From Parazoarcus communis SWub3 = DSM 12120 (GTDB lineage: Bacteria; Pseudomonadota; Gammaproteobacteria; Burkholderiales; Rhodocyclaceae): DNA of 64,000 nucleotides. This document shows, one piece after another, positions 16,097 through 25,103 of the stretch (its first letter is position 1; every line of letters begins with the position of its first letter). The position numbers and the translations under genes are program-made. The stretch lies in NCBI RefSeq assembly GCF_003226565.1, contig NZ_QKOE01000003.1, forward strand, positions 62,001 to 126,000, in the 5' to 3' direction. The notes beneath the pieces are model-generated. The model was not told the DNA's origin. It was given only the letters and a program-made list of their open reading frames with translations, and did not search any database.

Positions 16097-16944
16097 GCAT
16101 CCAGCCCTACTACGCACTGAAGGCCGCACTGGCGCTGTACGGCAAGGACTGCGGCAGCCTCTCCGACAGCGAGCGTGCGCACGCCGAACGGGTTGCGCAC
16201 CAGTATGCCGAAATCGAGAAAGTCGTCCTGCGCAGCTGCGAAGCGCAAGGCGTCTGTCTCGCGCCGGACGCCATCAGCAATGCGATCGGCGAGATCCGCG
16301 GCCAGCACCCTGACGAAGACAGTTTTCACGCCAGCCTGGCCAATGCCGGCCTGGACGAGCAAACACTTGCCGACGCCCTGCAGCGCGACCTGATGGTGGA
16401 TGCGGTCATGGCACGGGTGGGGGCACAGAGTGGCGAGATCGGAGACACCGAGACGGAGATCTTCTACTTCACCCATCTCGAACGCTTTCACACCCCGGAG
16501 CACCGCGTCGCGCGCCACATCCTCATCACCATCAACGAAGATTTTCCGGACAACACCGCTGCCCGTGCGGATCATCGCATCCGCGAGATCGCACGCCGCC
16601 TGGGCAATAAACCTGCACGCTTCGAGGAGCAGGCCATCAAGCACTCGGAATGTCCCACTGCACTCAATGGCGGCCTGCTCGGCAAGGTTGCACGGGGCCA
16701 GCTTTACCCGGTACTGGATGACGCCCTGTTTCAGCTCGACGCCGGCGCCTTGTCCGGAGTCCTTCATTCAGAACTCGGCTACCACCTGTTGCGCTGCGAC
16801 GAGATCCATCCCGAACGCACCCTGGCCTACGAAGAAGTCGCCGATTCACTGCGCCACAGACTGACCGAGGAACGCGCCCAGCGCGATGCCAAACGCTGGC
16901 TGGCCGCCCTGTTGCGCCAGACCAGCACCACAGCCACCAATTGA
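16093..16944 (+). CDS. nifM: NifM, parvulin-type peptidyl-prolyl isomerase
   Basis: The 283-residue protein has a helical N-terminal half and a C-terminal rotamase (parvulin) domain at about residues 130-235 (HRVARHILITINEDF, ALNGGLLGKVARGQLYP, SGVLHSELGYHLLRCDEI). NifM is needed for Fe protein (NifH) maturation. It is coupled to nifZ by an ATGA overlap and followed by a stem-loop and one more unknown gene. Confidence 0.93.
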   Translation: MSIQPYYALKAALALYGKDCGSLSDSERAHAERVAHQYAEIEKVVLRSCEAQGVCLAPDAISNAIGEIRGQHPDEDSFHASLANAGLDEQTLADALQRDLMVDAVMARVGAQSGEIGDTETEIFYFTHLERFHTPEHRVARHILITINEDFPDNTAARADHRIREIARRLGNKPARFEEQAIKHSECPTALNGGLLGKVARGQLYPVLDDALFQLDAGALSGVLHSELGYHLLRCDEIHPERTLAYEEVADSLRHRLTEERAQRDAKRWLAALLRQTSTTATN

Positions 16945-16951
16945 GCACGTC

Positions 16952-16984
16952 GCTCGTATTCATACCCACGGTGCGAGTACGAGC
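16952..16984 (+). other. Stem-loop after nifM
   Basis: GCTCGTA and TACGAGC form a 7-bp inverted repeat with a 19-base loop in the 79-bp gap between nifM and the next gene. It has no T-tract and probably does not terminate. Confidence 0.35.
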
Positions 16985-17023
16985 AGTCACACCGCTATTT
17001 CCATCACTGCACGAGAGCAAGAC

Positions 17024-17587
17024 ATGATTCTGCAAAGTTACGAAGAAAAAGGCCTGCTGTTCAACAGCAACTTCACCGAATCTGCCGGCGCACCGGATCT
17101 GTTCGCCTATCGCGGCGACCTGGTGCTGGTCGAAGGGGAGATCGGCGATTCGTCTGGCCGCCGCAAGCCCCCGGTCGCGACCATCCGTCAGAGCGTGCTG
17201 CTGGCCAAGGGCGACAAGCTGACGCTGGCTGCCGGCCTGTTCGACGACATTGCCCGCCTGCCCCTTTTCGTCGAGCGTTACGCCGCCGACCTGGCACCGG
17301 ACGCCAAGGTCCTGTTCTTCGTCAATAACATTGGCAAGCCGCTCAGCCTCACCCTGGACGGCGTCCGCTACGCGCTGCTGCCGCTCGAAGACGGTATGGT
17401 GTGGAACGAACTGCTCGAAGAGCTGGCAATCGAGAAAAGCGATCTGAAGGGCCAGTCAGCCGGGGAGAAGGTCGCCACCGTGTGCTCGGCCATGAAGGAC
17501 TACAAGTTCAAGGGCGACGAAGCCACTCTGGAAGTCGCGCTGGCATCCACCATTGAAGTGAAGCGCAGCGGCCGCGGTCCCGTCTGA
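17024..17587 (+). CDS. Unknown protein ending the nifUS operon
   Basis: This 187-residue soluble protein has alternating strand-like and loop segments (LFAYRGDLVLVEGEIGD; DAKVLFFVNNIGKPLSLTL; YALLPLEDGMVWNELLEEL) and is not a family I can name. It has a single cysteine. It starts 79 bp after nifM with AGAGCAAG upstream and is closed by a strong terminator 39 bp downstream, so it is the last gene of the nif transcript unless it has a promoter I did not see. Confidence 0.75.
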   Translation: MILQSYEEKGLLFNSNFTESAGAPDLFAYRGDLVLVEGEIGDSSGRRKPPVATIRQSVLLAKGDKLTLAAGLFDDIARLPLFVERYAADLAPDAKVLFFVNNIGKPLSLTLDGVRYALLPLEDGMVWNELLEELAIEKSDLKGQSAGEKVATVCSAMKDYKFKGDEATLEVALASTIEVKRSGRGPV

Positions 17588-17625
17588 GCCCGCCTCATCC
17601 GATCGCGCTGATTCACGCGCTCCCT

Positions 17626-17666
17626 GCGGCCCAGCGTCCACAAACGTGGATACTGGGCCGCTTTCT
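17626..17666 (+). terminator. Intrinsic terminator of the nifUS operon
   Basis: GCGGCCCAG pairs with CTGGGCCGC (9 bp), with an inner 5-bp stem (TCCAC/GTGGA) and an AAAC loop, followed by TTTCTT. The rest of the 17588-17885 gap holds only this and the opposing terminator; I see no gene in it. Confidence 0.85.
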
Positions 17667-17810
17667 TGTGAGCCCCTGAATCCGGATCGATTTCGGTCAT
17701 CCTGTGCAGGTAGTGATCTCGTTGTGCCGTAAAGTCGCAGCCGCTTCAAGTCACACCGCATCCGATTCCAACAGAGGCGCAGACTACCTCAGTCCGACGC
17801 GGCTACCGTC

Positions 17811-17850
17811 AAAAAGACTAAGCCCACACGACACGGTGTTCGCGTGGGCT
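17811..17850 (-). terminator. Intrinsic terminator of the nifHDK operon
   Basis: Read on the minus strand, AGCCCAC and GTGGGCT form a 7-bp outer stem (17821-17850) with a further CAC/GTG pairing inside, followed by TAGTCTTTTT. It lies 36 bp after the last gene of the leftward nifH transcript. Confidence 0.82.
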
Positions 17851-17885
17851 TGAAACATCCCAGACTTCTTCACTATCGTCGAGTA

Positions 17886-18155
17886 TCAGTCCTCGACAAC
17901 ACTCGCCACCACAATACCGATCGCAGCATCCAGCTCCTTGGTCAGCGCAAGGCAGTGATCCCCGCCACCGATCAGATACAGATTGAAGCCTTTAGCCTCT
18001 AGCGCGGGGGATAAACGTGCGGGGATATCGTCTTCAGAGCAGACCACAAAGCGCATCGCAGGCCACTTGGCGCGCAATGCAGTGACGCAGTCGTCGCCCA
18101 GCGAGGTCGCCGCCGCGATGACCGCAGCTTCGTCGAGCATGTCCGTGGTGATCAT
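17886..18155 (-). CDS. Small nif-operon protein (possibly DUF6129)
   Basis: The 89-residue protein has a Rossmann-like strand-helix pattern (AMRFVVCSEDDIPARL, GFNLYLIGGGDHCLALT, AIGIVVASVVED). I think it belongs to the DUF6129 group seen in nif clusters, but that label is from memory. It overlaps the nafY stop by 4 bp (ATGA) and precedes the terminator, so it is the last gene of the nifHDK transcript. Confidence 0.75.
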   Translation of the reverse strand: MITTDMLDEAAVIAAATSLGDDCVTALRAKWPAMRFVVCSEDDIPARLSPALEAKGFNLYLIGGGDHCLALTKELDAAIGIVVASVVED

Positions 18156-18880
18156 GCGTCAGCCTCCTCTTCGTCAGCGGTGTAGCGCCGCTGACTCGAA
18201 GCCCCTGTTCCCAGCACTTTGGCCAGCCACGGTGGCGGACACTTGAGCGTGCCCTGCAACTGGGCAAGCACTTCTCGAGCCGCGCCCCCAACCGGATACT
18301 TGACCGGATGGATTCCGGCCCGCACCACCTTGGCCGCCGCCGGGCCGCCAATGGATTGCATGTATGCAAGGTGACAATCGGAGATCAGTGCGGCCCGTGC
18401 CACGTTGCGGTCTTCCGCATCCTCGGCACTACGGGTCGAGCGCACTTCGGCAAGGGCGATCTGTGACTCAGTAACCAGATAGACCAGAAAGCGGTTGCAC
18501 GAACCGAAGTGCCCATCGAGCATTTCGCCTTTGTTCGATGCGACCGCGACGCGTAACAGGCCAGGGCCTTCAGGCAGTTCTGCATCCGGAATCGGTGAGC
18601 CGTCGTCGATACCTTCGCCCCACAAATATCGGACTGCCGACTTGAGCGCGTCATTGTCCACGCCGGGATCAACAATTTCGTCGCCCTGCAACAGGGCCTT
18701 GATATCCGCAACAGTCACGCGCGCGAGCTTGTCTTCAGTCACTGGAGTGCCGAGGCGATCACCCAACGCACGCACGAAGGCGGCAACATTCACATCGGGC
18801 AGGGACCGGGCCGCGAGCGCGATACGCAGCGCCGCTTCGCGGGTGACCGGGCTACCACTTGGGCTGACGGGAGCGTTCAT
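18152..18880 (-). CDS. nafY: NafY-type apodinitrogenase and FeMo-co binding protein
   Basis: The protein has 242 residues from ATG 18880, which has GAGG upstream; an in-frame ATG at 18928 is less likely. The N-terminal helical domain (about 15-95) resembles the NafY domain that binds apo-MoFe protein. The C-terminal half is a NifX-like cofactor-binding domain (LLRVAVASNKGEMLDGHFGSCNRFLVYLV; CHLAYMQSIGGPAAAKVVRAGIHPVKY). The HFGSC motif lies next to the FeMo-co ligand region of the family. It probably keeps MoFe protein open for cofactor insertion. Confidence 0.88.
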   Translation of the reverse strand: MNAPVSPSGSPVTREAALRIALAARSLPDVNVAAFVRALGDRLGTPVTEDKLARVTVADIKALLQGDEIVDPGVDNDALKSAVRYLWGEGIDDGSPIPDAELPEGPGLLRVAVASNKGEMLDGHFGSCNRFLVYLVTESQIALAEVRSTRSAEDAEDRNVARAALISDCHLAYMQSIGGPAAAKVVRAGIHPVKYPVGGAAREVLAQLQGTLKCPPPWLAKVLGTGASSQRRYTADEEEADA

Positions 18881-18942
18881 GACGGACCTCATCGAAAAAA
18901 CACAAAAGGGGTGGATCTGACGATCCACCCCGACATGCTGGA

Positions 18943-19146
18943 TCAGGCCGCGAGCGGCACAATACAGCTATCACCCGCCGGACACACCGCTACGCACTGC
19001 GGCTCGTCAAAGTCGCCGTCGCATTCGGTACAGGTCTCGGCGTTGATCTTGAAGATTCCGCCCTTGTCAGTGATCGACTTGGTCGGACAAACCGGCTTGC
19101 AGTCACCGCAGGAGGTGCATTCAGCCTGAACGATCTTGAGTGCCAT
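18943..19146 (-). CDS. 2[4Fe-4S] ferredoxin of the nifHDK operon
   Basis: The 67-residue ferredoxin has one normal motif, CTSCGDCKPVCP, and a second with an expanded spacing, CTECDGDFDEPQCVAVCP (C-x2-C-x8-C-x3-C). The expanded form is also found in the FdxN next to nifB (30533-30823). Such ferredoxins are low-potential donors. AGGAGTT precedes ATG 19146. Its cotranscription with nifHDKT suggests direct supply to the Fe protein or maturation. Confidence 0.92.
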   Translation of the reverse strand: MALKIVQAECTSCGDCKPVCPTKSITDKGGIFKINAETCTECDGDFDEPQCVAVCPAGDSCIVPLAA

Positions 19147-19175
19147 GATGAACTCCTTTCAATGCAGAAAAGCCC

Positions 19176-19400
19176 TCACTCGGGCGCATCCACACGTTTG
19201 GCCCGCACGGAGACCGGCAGCCGCGCCGGCGCAAGCTGCGGCTCGATGTAATAAGTGCCACCGCTTGCGAGCTTGAGCTCTCCGCCCCACTTTTCCGGGG
19301 AGTCGAATTCGATCGAGTCGATGTTGTCCTCGAGATCTCGCTTGGGCAGATAAAACACCAGGCCACCGGCCTCGTTCTTGCGAATCATGATATTGGCCAC
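19176..19400 (-). CDS. nifT: NifT/FixU family protein
   Basis: The small protein (74 residues from a GTG at 19400) shows the NifT core MIRKNEAGGLVFYLPKRDLE and GGELKLASGGTYYIEP. GTG was chosen because AAGGAG lies 8 bp upstream and the family is about 72 residues; the next in-frame ATG is four codons in. NifT follows nifHDK in many diazotrophs and is dispensable; its role is unknown. Confidence 0.92.
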   Translation of the reverse strand: MANIMIRKNEAGGLVFYLPKRDLEDNIDSIEFDSPEKWGGELKLASGGTYYIEPQLAPARLPVSVRAKRVDAPE

Positions 19401-19515
19401 GGCTGGGCTCCTTGCAGACGCATTTAGCAGACAAATGGGTGGGGCTTGGCCCCCCGTATCGACACAAATCCTTGCGACATGGCTGTTTGCGGCGGATGAT
19501 CTCCGACGCACCATG

Positions 19516-19546
19516 CCCGCAGGCGCCCCTTTCGGGGGCGCCTGCG
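19516..19546 (-). other. Strong stem-loop between nifK and nifT
   Basis: CCGCAGGCGCCCC and GGGGCGCCTGCGG form a 13-bp perfect stem with a 5-base loop, 61-91 bp after the nifK stop. There is no T-tract on the minus strand. A 3'-stabilizing role for nifHDK mRNA, lowering nifT and downstream expression, is the likely function. Confidence 0.65.
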
Positions 19547-19606
19547 GTTTGCGGCCCGATTCCGGATGACAGTCCGGACCGCCCGTCGCAAGGTCGAACC
19601 AGAACC

Positions 19607-21175
19607 TCAGCGGATCAGGTCGTAGTTGTAGTCGGTGGTACCCATGCCGCGGGTTTCGTCGTCGAGACGCTCGAGTACCGCATTGACCAGGGTGGTGAGG
19701 ATGTACATCGCGCCCTCGTAGCCCAGGGTGGTCATCCGGTGCAGGTGGTGACGATCGAAGATCGGGAAGCCCAGACGGATCAGGGGAACCTCGAACTCCT
19801 TGCCCTTGTACACCGTGTCGCGCTGGATGTACTTGCCGTACGAGTTGCCGATCAGGAAATCGGGCTTGTCGGTAAAGCACAGGCTGCGCAGGTGCCACAG
19901 GTCGGCACCGACATGCACCTTGCAATTTGCACCAACCGGGGTCTCGGCCAGCAGCTTCTCGACCGTTTTGCCCCAGCGTTTGTTGGCGTTGTTGCAGACG
20001 ATGTGCGTCGGTTCGGCACCGAGCTCGAGCAGGAACTTGACCATGCCGAGGACAAAGTCAGGATCGCCGTACAGCGCAAACTTCTTGCCGTGCAGCCAGG
20101 TGTGGCTGTCCTGCATCATGTCCATCAGACGGCCGCGTTCGAGTGCCAGCGACTCGGGAATCTCCTTGCCGGTGATCTCGGAGACCTTCATCAGGAACTC
20201 ATCGGTCCATTCCATGCCCATCGGAATGTTCAGCTTGGGCACTTCGTGATTCCAGGTGTTCTCGACAAACTTCTTGGTCTTTTCGAGGTGCCACGGCTGA
20301 AGCAGGATGGTGTTGTGCGCGTTGGGCGCGTCCTTCATCTCTTCCATCGTGGTACCACCGGCGTACATGCGGAACTCGCCATCGGACGGGGTATCGAGGA
20401 TGTCGGTCGGATCCGACAGCACGGTGGCATCAACGCCCATCTCGGCCATCATGCGCTTGATGACGCGGTAGTTGCCCAGATAGGTCTCGAAGCCCGGCAC
20501 GAAGTTCAGCTTGCCGTTGCTGCCAATCACCTTGTCTTCCATCTTGTTGAGGGTGAAGTAGCGCGCGATACCCTCGAACATGTTGTCCCAGCCGGTGGTG
20601 TGGCTACCGACGAAGGACGGAGTGTGGGCGAACGGAACCGGGTAGTCCTGCGGAATATGACCGCCGTTCTTGGTGTTGTTGATGAAGGCGTTCAGGTCGT
20701 CACCGATCACCTCGGCCATGCAGGTGGTCGACACCGCAATCATGTCGGGCTTGTACAGCGCCTTGGCGTTTTCCAGGCCGTCGAACATGTTCTTCTGGCC
20801 ACCGAACACGGCGGCGTCTTCCGTCATCGAGTCGGAGACGCAGGAGATCGGCTCCTTGAAATGGCGGTTGAAGTAGGTGCGGAAGTAGGCGACACAACCT
20901 TGCGAACCATGCACATAGGGCAGGGTCTTGGCAAAGCCCAGCGAGCACAGCACCGCGCCCAGCGGCTGGCAGGCCTTGGCGGGGTTGATGGTCAGCGCTT
21001 CGCGCTTGAAGTTGAGTTCCTGGTATTCCTTGGTGGTGGTCCATTGGAACACTTCTTCGACTTTGTCCGCCGGGTGGCGCTCTTCGAACATATCCTGCTT
21101 GTTCTTCAGCGAGGCCTTGTAGTCGTCGTCACGGAACAGCGGGTAGCAGGGCTTGATATCGTCAACGGTCTGCAT
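19607..21175 (-). CDS. nifK: MoFe protein beta subunit NifK
   Basis: The 522-residue beta subunit is the length of the Azotobacter protein (523). Two P-cluster cysteines are at residues 69 (AKACQPLGA) and 94 (GSQGCVAYF), and the third lies in STTCMAEVIGDD. It forms the alpha2-beta2 dinitrogenase with NifD. It is transcribed from the nifH promoter and separated from nifD by 192 bp containing two stem-loops. Confidence 0.98.
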   Translation of the reverse strand: MQTVDDIKPCYPLFRDDDYKASLKNKQDMFEERHPADKVEEVFQWTTTKEYQELNFKREALTINPAKACQPLGAVLCSLGFAKTLPYVHGSQGCVAYFRTYFNRHFKEPISCVSDSMTEDAAVFGGQKNMFDGLENAKALYKPDMIAVSTTCMAEVIGDDLNAFINNTKNGGHIPQDYPVPFAHTPSFVGSHTTGWDNMFEGIARYFTLNKMEDKVIGSNGKLNFVPGFETYLGNYRVIKRMMAEMGVDATVLSDPTDILDTPSDGEFRMYAGGTTMEEMKDAPNAHNTILLQPWHLEKTKKFVENTWNHEVPKLNIPMGMEWTDEFLMKVSEITGKEIPESLALERGRLMDMMQDSHTWLHGKKFALYGDPDFVLGMVKFLLELGAEPTHIVCNNANKRWGKTVEKLLAETPVGANCKVHVGADLWHLRSLCFTDKPDFLIGNSYGKYIQRDTVYKGKEFEVPLIRLGFPIFDRHHLHRMTTLGYEGAMYILTTLVNAVLERLDDETRGMGTTDYNYDLIR

Positions 21176-21232
21176 TTCTGGCTCCTTGCCTGCGCCGCCA
21201 ATCTGCGGACGCCAGGCACAAGGTTTTGGGTT

Positions 21233-21249
21233 GCGCGGCAGTGCCGCGC
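21233..21249 (-). other. Stem-loop A between nifD and nifK
   Basis: GCGCGGC-AGT-GCCGCGC is a 7-bp GC-only stem with a 3-base loop, 58 bp upstream of the nifK start. The tight loop and lack of T-tract suggest an RNA stability or processing element. Confidence 0.45.
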
Positions 21250-21295
21250 GTCACGCATTGCTTACCGGAAAGAGCGTCGGAACTCGTTCGCTCAA

Positions 21296-21323
21296 CCTTG
21301 CGCCGTGGGAGGACGGCGCAAGG
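21296..21323 (-). other. Stem-loop B between nifD and nifK
   Basis: CCTTGCGCCGT-(6)-ACGGCGCAAGG is an 11-bp perfect stem, 45 bp after the nifD stop. The 192-bp nifD-nifK gap is long for this operon and otherwise holds only stem-loop A and a Shine-Dalgarno. Confidence 0.6.
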
Positions 21324-21367
21324 CGGGACAGGCGAATCTCAACGTCTGAAACCGGGTGACAGCTGTA

Positions 21368-22846
21368 TTACGCAGCGGCCTTGACAGCTTCGTCAGCGGG
21401 CTTCTGGACCTTCCACGGCGGGGTTTGCTTGCCCCAGCACGGGTTGTTCAGGGTCATGTCCATGTCGCGCGCGAAGATTGCGAAACCGTCATAACCGTGA
21501 TACGGACCGGAGTAGTCCCAGCTGTGCATCTGACGGAAGGGGATACCCATCTTCTGATAGATATACTTTTCCTTGATGCCGGAGCCGACGAGGTCGGGCT
21601 TGATGCGCTTGACGAACTCTTCCAGCTCGAAGCCGGTGACGTCGTCATACAGCAGCGTGGCGTTGCCCATTTCCTTGATGGTACGGTCGTAGTCATCGTT
21701 GTGGCCAAATTCATAGCCCGTGCCGACCACTTCCATGCCCAGATCTTCGTACGCACCGATGACGTGACGCGGACGCAGACCACCGATGTAGAGCATGACG
21801 CGCTTGCCCTGCAGGCGGGGCTTGTACTTGGCGATGACGGCTTCCATCATCGGCTTGTACTTGGCGATCACGCGCTCGGCACCTTCCTTGATGCTGTCGT
21901 CAAAGAAGGCAGCGATGCGGCGCAGCGATTCTTCGATCTTGGTCGGACCAAAGAAGTTGTATTCCATCCAGGGAATACCGTACTTCTCTTCCATGTGCCG
22001 GCTGATGTAGTTCATCGAGCGGTAGCAGTGCAGCAGGTTCAGCTTCGCCTTCGGGGTGTTCTCCATTTCGGCGATGGTGCCGTCACCCGACCACTGGGCA
22101 ATCACGCGCAGGCCCATTTCTTCGAGGAAGATACGGGAAGCCCAGGCGTCGCCACCGATGTTGTAGTCGCCGATGATGGTGACATCGTACGGGGTCGATT
22201 CGAAGTGCTTGCCATCACGGTTCGACAGCACCCAGTCACGCACCGCATCGTTGGCGATGTGGTGGCCGAGGGACTGCGACACGCCGCGGAAGCCTTCGCA
22301 ACGAACCGGCACGACGACCTTGTTCAGTTCCTTGGCAGCCTTCTTGGAGACGGCCTCGATGTCATCACCGATGAGACCGATCGGGCACTCGGACTGAACG
22401 GTGATGCCCTTGTTCAGCGGGAAGAGTTGCTCGATTTCGTTCATGATCTTGGCGAGCTTCTTGTCGCCACCGAAAACGATATCCTTCTCCTGGAAATCCG
22501 AGGTGAAGTTCATTTCGGCAAAGGTGTTCACGCCGGTGGTGCCGACGTAGTAGTTGCGGCGGCCGGCACGGGAGTATTGGCCACAGCCAACCGGACCGTG
22601 CGAAATGTGGATCATGTCCTTGACCGGACCCCACACCACACCGCGCGAACCTGCGTAGGCGCAGCCACGGATGGTCATCACGCCGGGCAGCGACTTGCGG
22701 TTGGAGGTGATGCACTTCTTCGACTGTTCGATCGACTGATCGTTGATCGCGAGGTGCTTGGCGCGGTCCTTGCGGGCCTTCTCGGGATAAACCTCGAGCA
22801 CTTCCTGGATAAGGCTCTCGGTCTCTTCACGGGTGAGATTCGACAT
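21368..22846 (-). CDS. nifD: MoFe protein alpha subunit NifD
   Basis: The alpha subunit has 492 residues from ATG 22846, chosen for the AGGAG upstream and exact match to the usual length; an ATG six codons earlier is in frame. P-cluster cysteines are at 62 (IRGCAYAGS) and 88 (GPVGCGQYS), with the third in [11 protein letters not shown]. FeMo-co contacts include [11 protein letters not shown] (cysteine ligand) and [16 protein letters not shown] (histidine ligand). Confidence 0.98.
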   Translation of the reverse strand: MSNLTREETESLIQEVLEVYPEKARKDRAKHLAINDQSIEQSKKCITSNRKSLPGVMTIRGCAYAGSRGVVWGPVKDMIHISHGPVGCGQYSRAGRRNYYVGTTGVNTFAEMNFTSDFQEKDIVFGGDKKLAKIMNEIEQLFPLNKGITVQSECPIGLIGDDIEAVSKKAAKELNKVVVPVRCEGFRGVSQSLGHHIANDAVRDWVLSNRDGKHFESTPYDVTIIGDYNIGGDAWASRIFLEEMGLRVIAQWSGDGTIAEMENTPKAKLNLLHCYRSMNYISRHMEEKYGIPWMEYNFFGPTKIEESLRRIAAFFDDSIKEGAERVIAKYKPMMEAVIAKYKPRLQGKRVMLYIGGLRPRHVIGAYEDLGMEVVGTGYEFGHNDDYDRTIKEMGNATLLYDDVTGFELEEFVKRIKPDLVGSGIKEKYIYQKMGIPFRQMHSWDYSGPYHGYDGFAIFARDMDMTLNNPCWGKQTPPWKVQKPADEAVKAAA

Positions 22847-22930
22847 CTTGCTTCTCCTGATCACGCTGATACCAATCTGTACACAGCGCGTTTAGGGTTT
22901 GAGCAACACCCGGCAGCACACACGGCGCCG

Positions 22931-22958
22931 CCGGGCTGACATTCGGGCCGGAGCCCGG
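22931..22958 (-). other. Stem-loop after nifH
   Basis: CCGGGCT and AGCCCGG form a 7-bp stem with a 14-base loop 10 bp after the nifH stop. No T-tract is present. Stem-loops here are common in nifHDK operons and favour nifH over nifDK mRNA. Confidence 0.5.
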
Positions 22959-22967
22959 TGTGACAAC

Positions 22968-23867
<900 letters not shown>

Positions 23868-23933
23868 TTACTCCTTGTCGAGGAACTGGACTGGTGAATC
23901 GATCGTGTAGCGTTGAACCACGCGATCTCTTTT

Positions 23934-23948
23934 GCAATCGGCGTGCCA
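23934..23948 (-). promoter_or_regulatory. Sigma-54 promoter of nifHDK
   Basis: On the minus strand TGGCACG-CCGA-TTGC is a perfect RpoN consensus, 73 bp before the nifH start. A one-mismatch IHF-like sequence lies just upstream at 23966-23978. Confidence 0.94.
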
Positions 23949-23977
23949 GCTTCTAAATTTTTCTACAAGCCGTTGAA

Positions 23978-24901
23978 ATGCAACGAAAAACACTTCAAAC
24001 AGGGCAAACCCTTCCCAACGACCCACACGACAATGCCCCTACAATTTGTAGGGCCACACACAACGACGTCGCAATCCCTGCAACACTCGCCCGCCTCACC
24101 ATCGAACCGCCATGGCGGCTTTCATTCAACCGCTGCAATCTGCCCGCCGAAGCCTTGGCCAGCTTCGCTTTCCAGCTTGCGCCACAGTCTCTGGAGCTCG
24201 ATGGCGTCGCCCCACTGCACCGGCGTCTGTTCGAACACGCAGGCGCACTCGACAGCCCACAGGCACGCGTCGAGCGCTTCCTGACCTATATGAATGCGCA
24301 TTTCCTGCTCGACGACCCACCTGCGCAAGGCTTGTCGGAAAACGCACGAATTGACCGTAGTCGTCTGGATTACCTCAGGCTGTTGCGCGGCTGGCTGTTC
24401 GACGCCGACAGCCGCGAGGGGGCCGTACTGAAAGCCTGGGTGGAGTCGCGCTTCGGGCTGCTGACGCGTTACCACCGCGCCCTGGTCGGCCCCCCAGGAA
24501 GCCCAAGCCGCACGGCCTTCGACCACGAAGTCGCCTCCGGCCTATATACAACGGGGGCGCTCGAGGCCCAGATCGACCTGCTGTACACCTGGACACAGCA
24601 TGAACTGCGGTACCGTTACCCTGGGCAGACCCATCTGCACCTCTACCGCGGGGTCTCCGGAACACACTGGATACGCGGTGCCCCGGCGCTGGCTGACGGA
24701 CGTCAGCTGCTGACCCTGAATAATCTGAGCTCGTTTTCCGCCAGCCCGGAACGCGCCGACGAATTTGGCGACCGCGTACTGGGCTGCGCCATCCCCCTGC
24801 CCAAGATTCTGGCCTTCAGTGGTCTGTTACCCGGTCTGCTACAGGGCGAGGATGAATATCTCGTGATTGGCGGCGTTGTTGCCGCCGAGCGCGTCGCCTG
24901 A
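23978..24901 (+). CDS. draT: Dinitrogenase reductase ADP-ribosyltransferase DraT
   Basis: The 307-residue enzyme uses NAD to ADP-ribosylate an arginine of NifH (residue 102 here) when ammonium appears or energy drops. The DraT core is seen as RCNLPAEALASFAFQLAPQSLELDGV, HLHLYRGVSGTH (NAD-site region), and LNNLSSFSASPERADEFGDRV. The start is uncertain: ATG 23978 puts the first 30 codons over the nifH activator site, and those codons look unlike other DraT N termini, so a downstream non-ATG start is possible. It is divergent from nifH and far from draG. No dedicated promoter is obvious. Confidence 0.92.
   Translation: MQRKTLQTGQTLPNDPHDNAPTICRATHNDVAIPATLARLTIEPPWRLSFNRCNLPAEALASFAFQLAPQSLELDGVAPLHRRLFEHAGALDSPQARVERFLTYMNAHFLLDDPPAQGLSENARIDRSRLDYLRLLRGWLFDADSREGAVLKAWVESRFGLLTRYHRALVGPPGSPSRTAFDHEVASGLYTTGALEAQIDLLYTWTQHELRYRYPGQTHLHLYRGVSGTHWIRGAPALADGRQLLTLNNLSSFSASPERADEFGDRVLGCAIPLPKILAFSGLLPGLLQGEDEYLVIGGVVAAERVA
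24037..24062 (-). promoter_or_regulatory. NifA site upstream of nifHDK, with palindrome
   Basis: TGT-N10-ACA at 24047-24062 lies about 105 bp upstream of the -24/-12 element of nifH. It overlaps a 17-bp palindrome CCCTACAA-T-TTGTAGGG (24037-24053). The site lies within the first codons of draT if draT starts at 23978. Confidence 0.75.
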
Positions 24902-24921
24902 TCCGCCCCTGCCCCCACACC

Positions 24922-24943
24922 AACTGTCGCAAACACGACAGTT
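24922..24943 (+). promoter_or_regulatory. NifA site before the SIR2-hemerythrin unit
   Basis: TGT-N10-ACA at 24925-24940, in an extended dyad AACTGTCG-CAAACA-CGACAGTT, matches the TGTCG-N6-CGACA form of the nifU and nifE sites. It lies 94 bp upstream of a -24/-12 element. Confidence 0.85.
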
Positions 24944-25034
24944 CGCTCCTGTACGCACGACATCCTTCGCGGGGCGAGCCCCCTTCTGCCGCTGGACACA
25001 CCCCCGGATGGCGTGCGCCCGTCGATACCGATGG

Positions 25035-25049
25035 TGGCACCGTTCTTGC
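25035..25049 (+). promoter_or_regulatory. Sigma-54 promoter of the SIR2-hemerythrin unit
   Basis: TGGCACC-GTTC-TTGC has one mismatch to consensus (final G of TGGCACG) with correct GG-N10-GC spacing, 54 bp before the SIR2-like gene. With the upstream NifA site this indicates nif regulation of the pair. Confidence 0.82.
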
Positions 25050-25103
25050 AGCTCTGTTGGCCGAAGCCGCGCAATCCGCGCCTCGACAAGACAAGGAACG
25101 CTC

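Noticed and set aside
17456-17761. 101-codon - strand frame over the terminator region
   Set aside because: It crosses a strong intrinsic terminator and the end of the 187-residue gene; no motif or ribosome site.
19412-21349. 645-codon + strand open frame opposite nifK
   Set aside because: It is antisense to a certain nifK with high GC third positions; the protein has no family features, so it is a shadow frame.
21356-22939. 527-codon + strand open frame opposite nifD
   Set aside because: Mirror of nifD codon bias; no independent start signals or recognisable domains.
24902-25103. Possible small gene between draT and the SIR2-like gene
   Set aside because: No coding-like frame; the gap is fully explained by the NifA site, the -24/-12 element and a leader.
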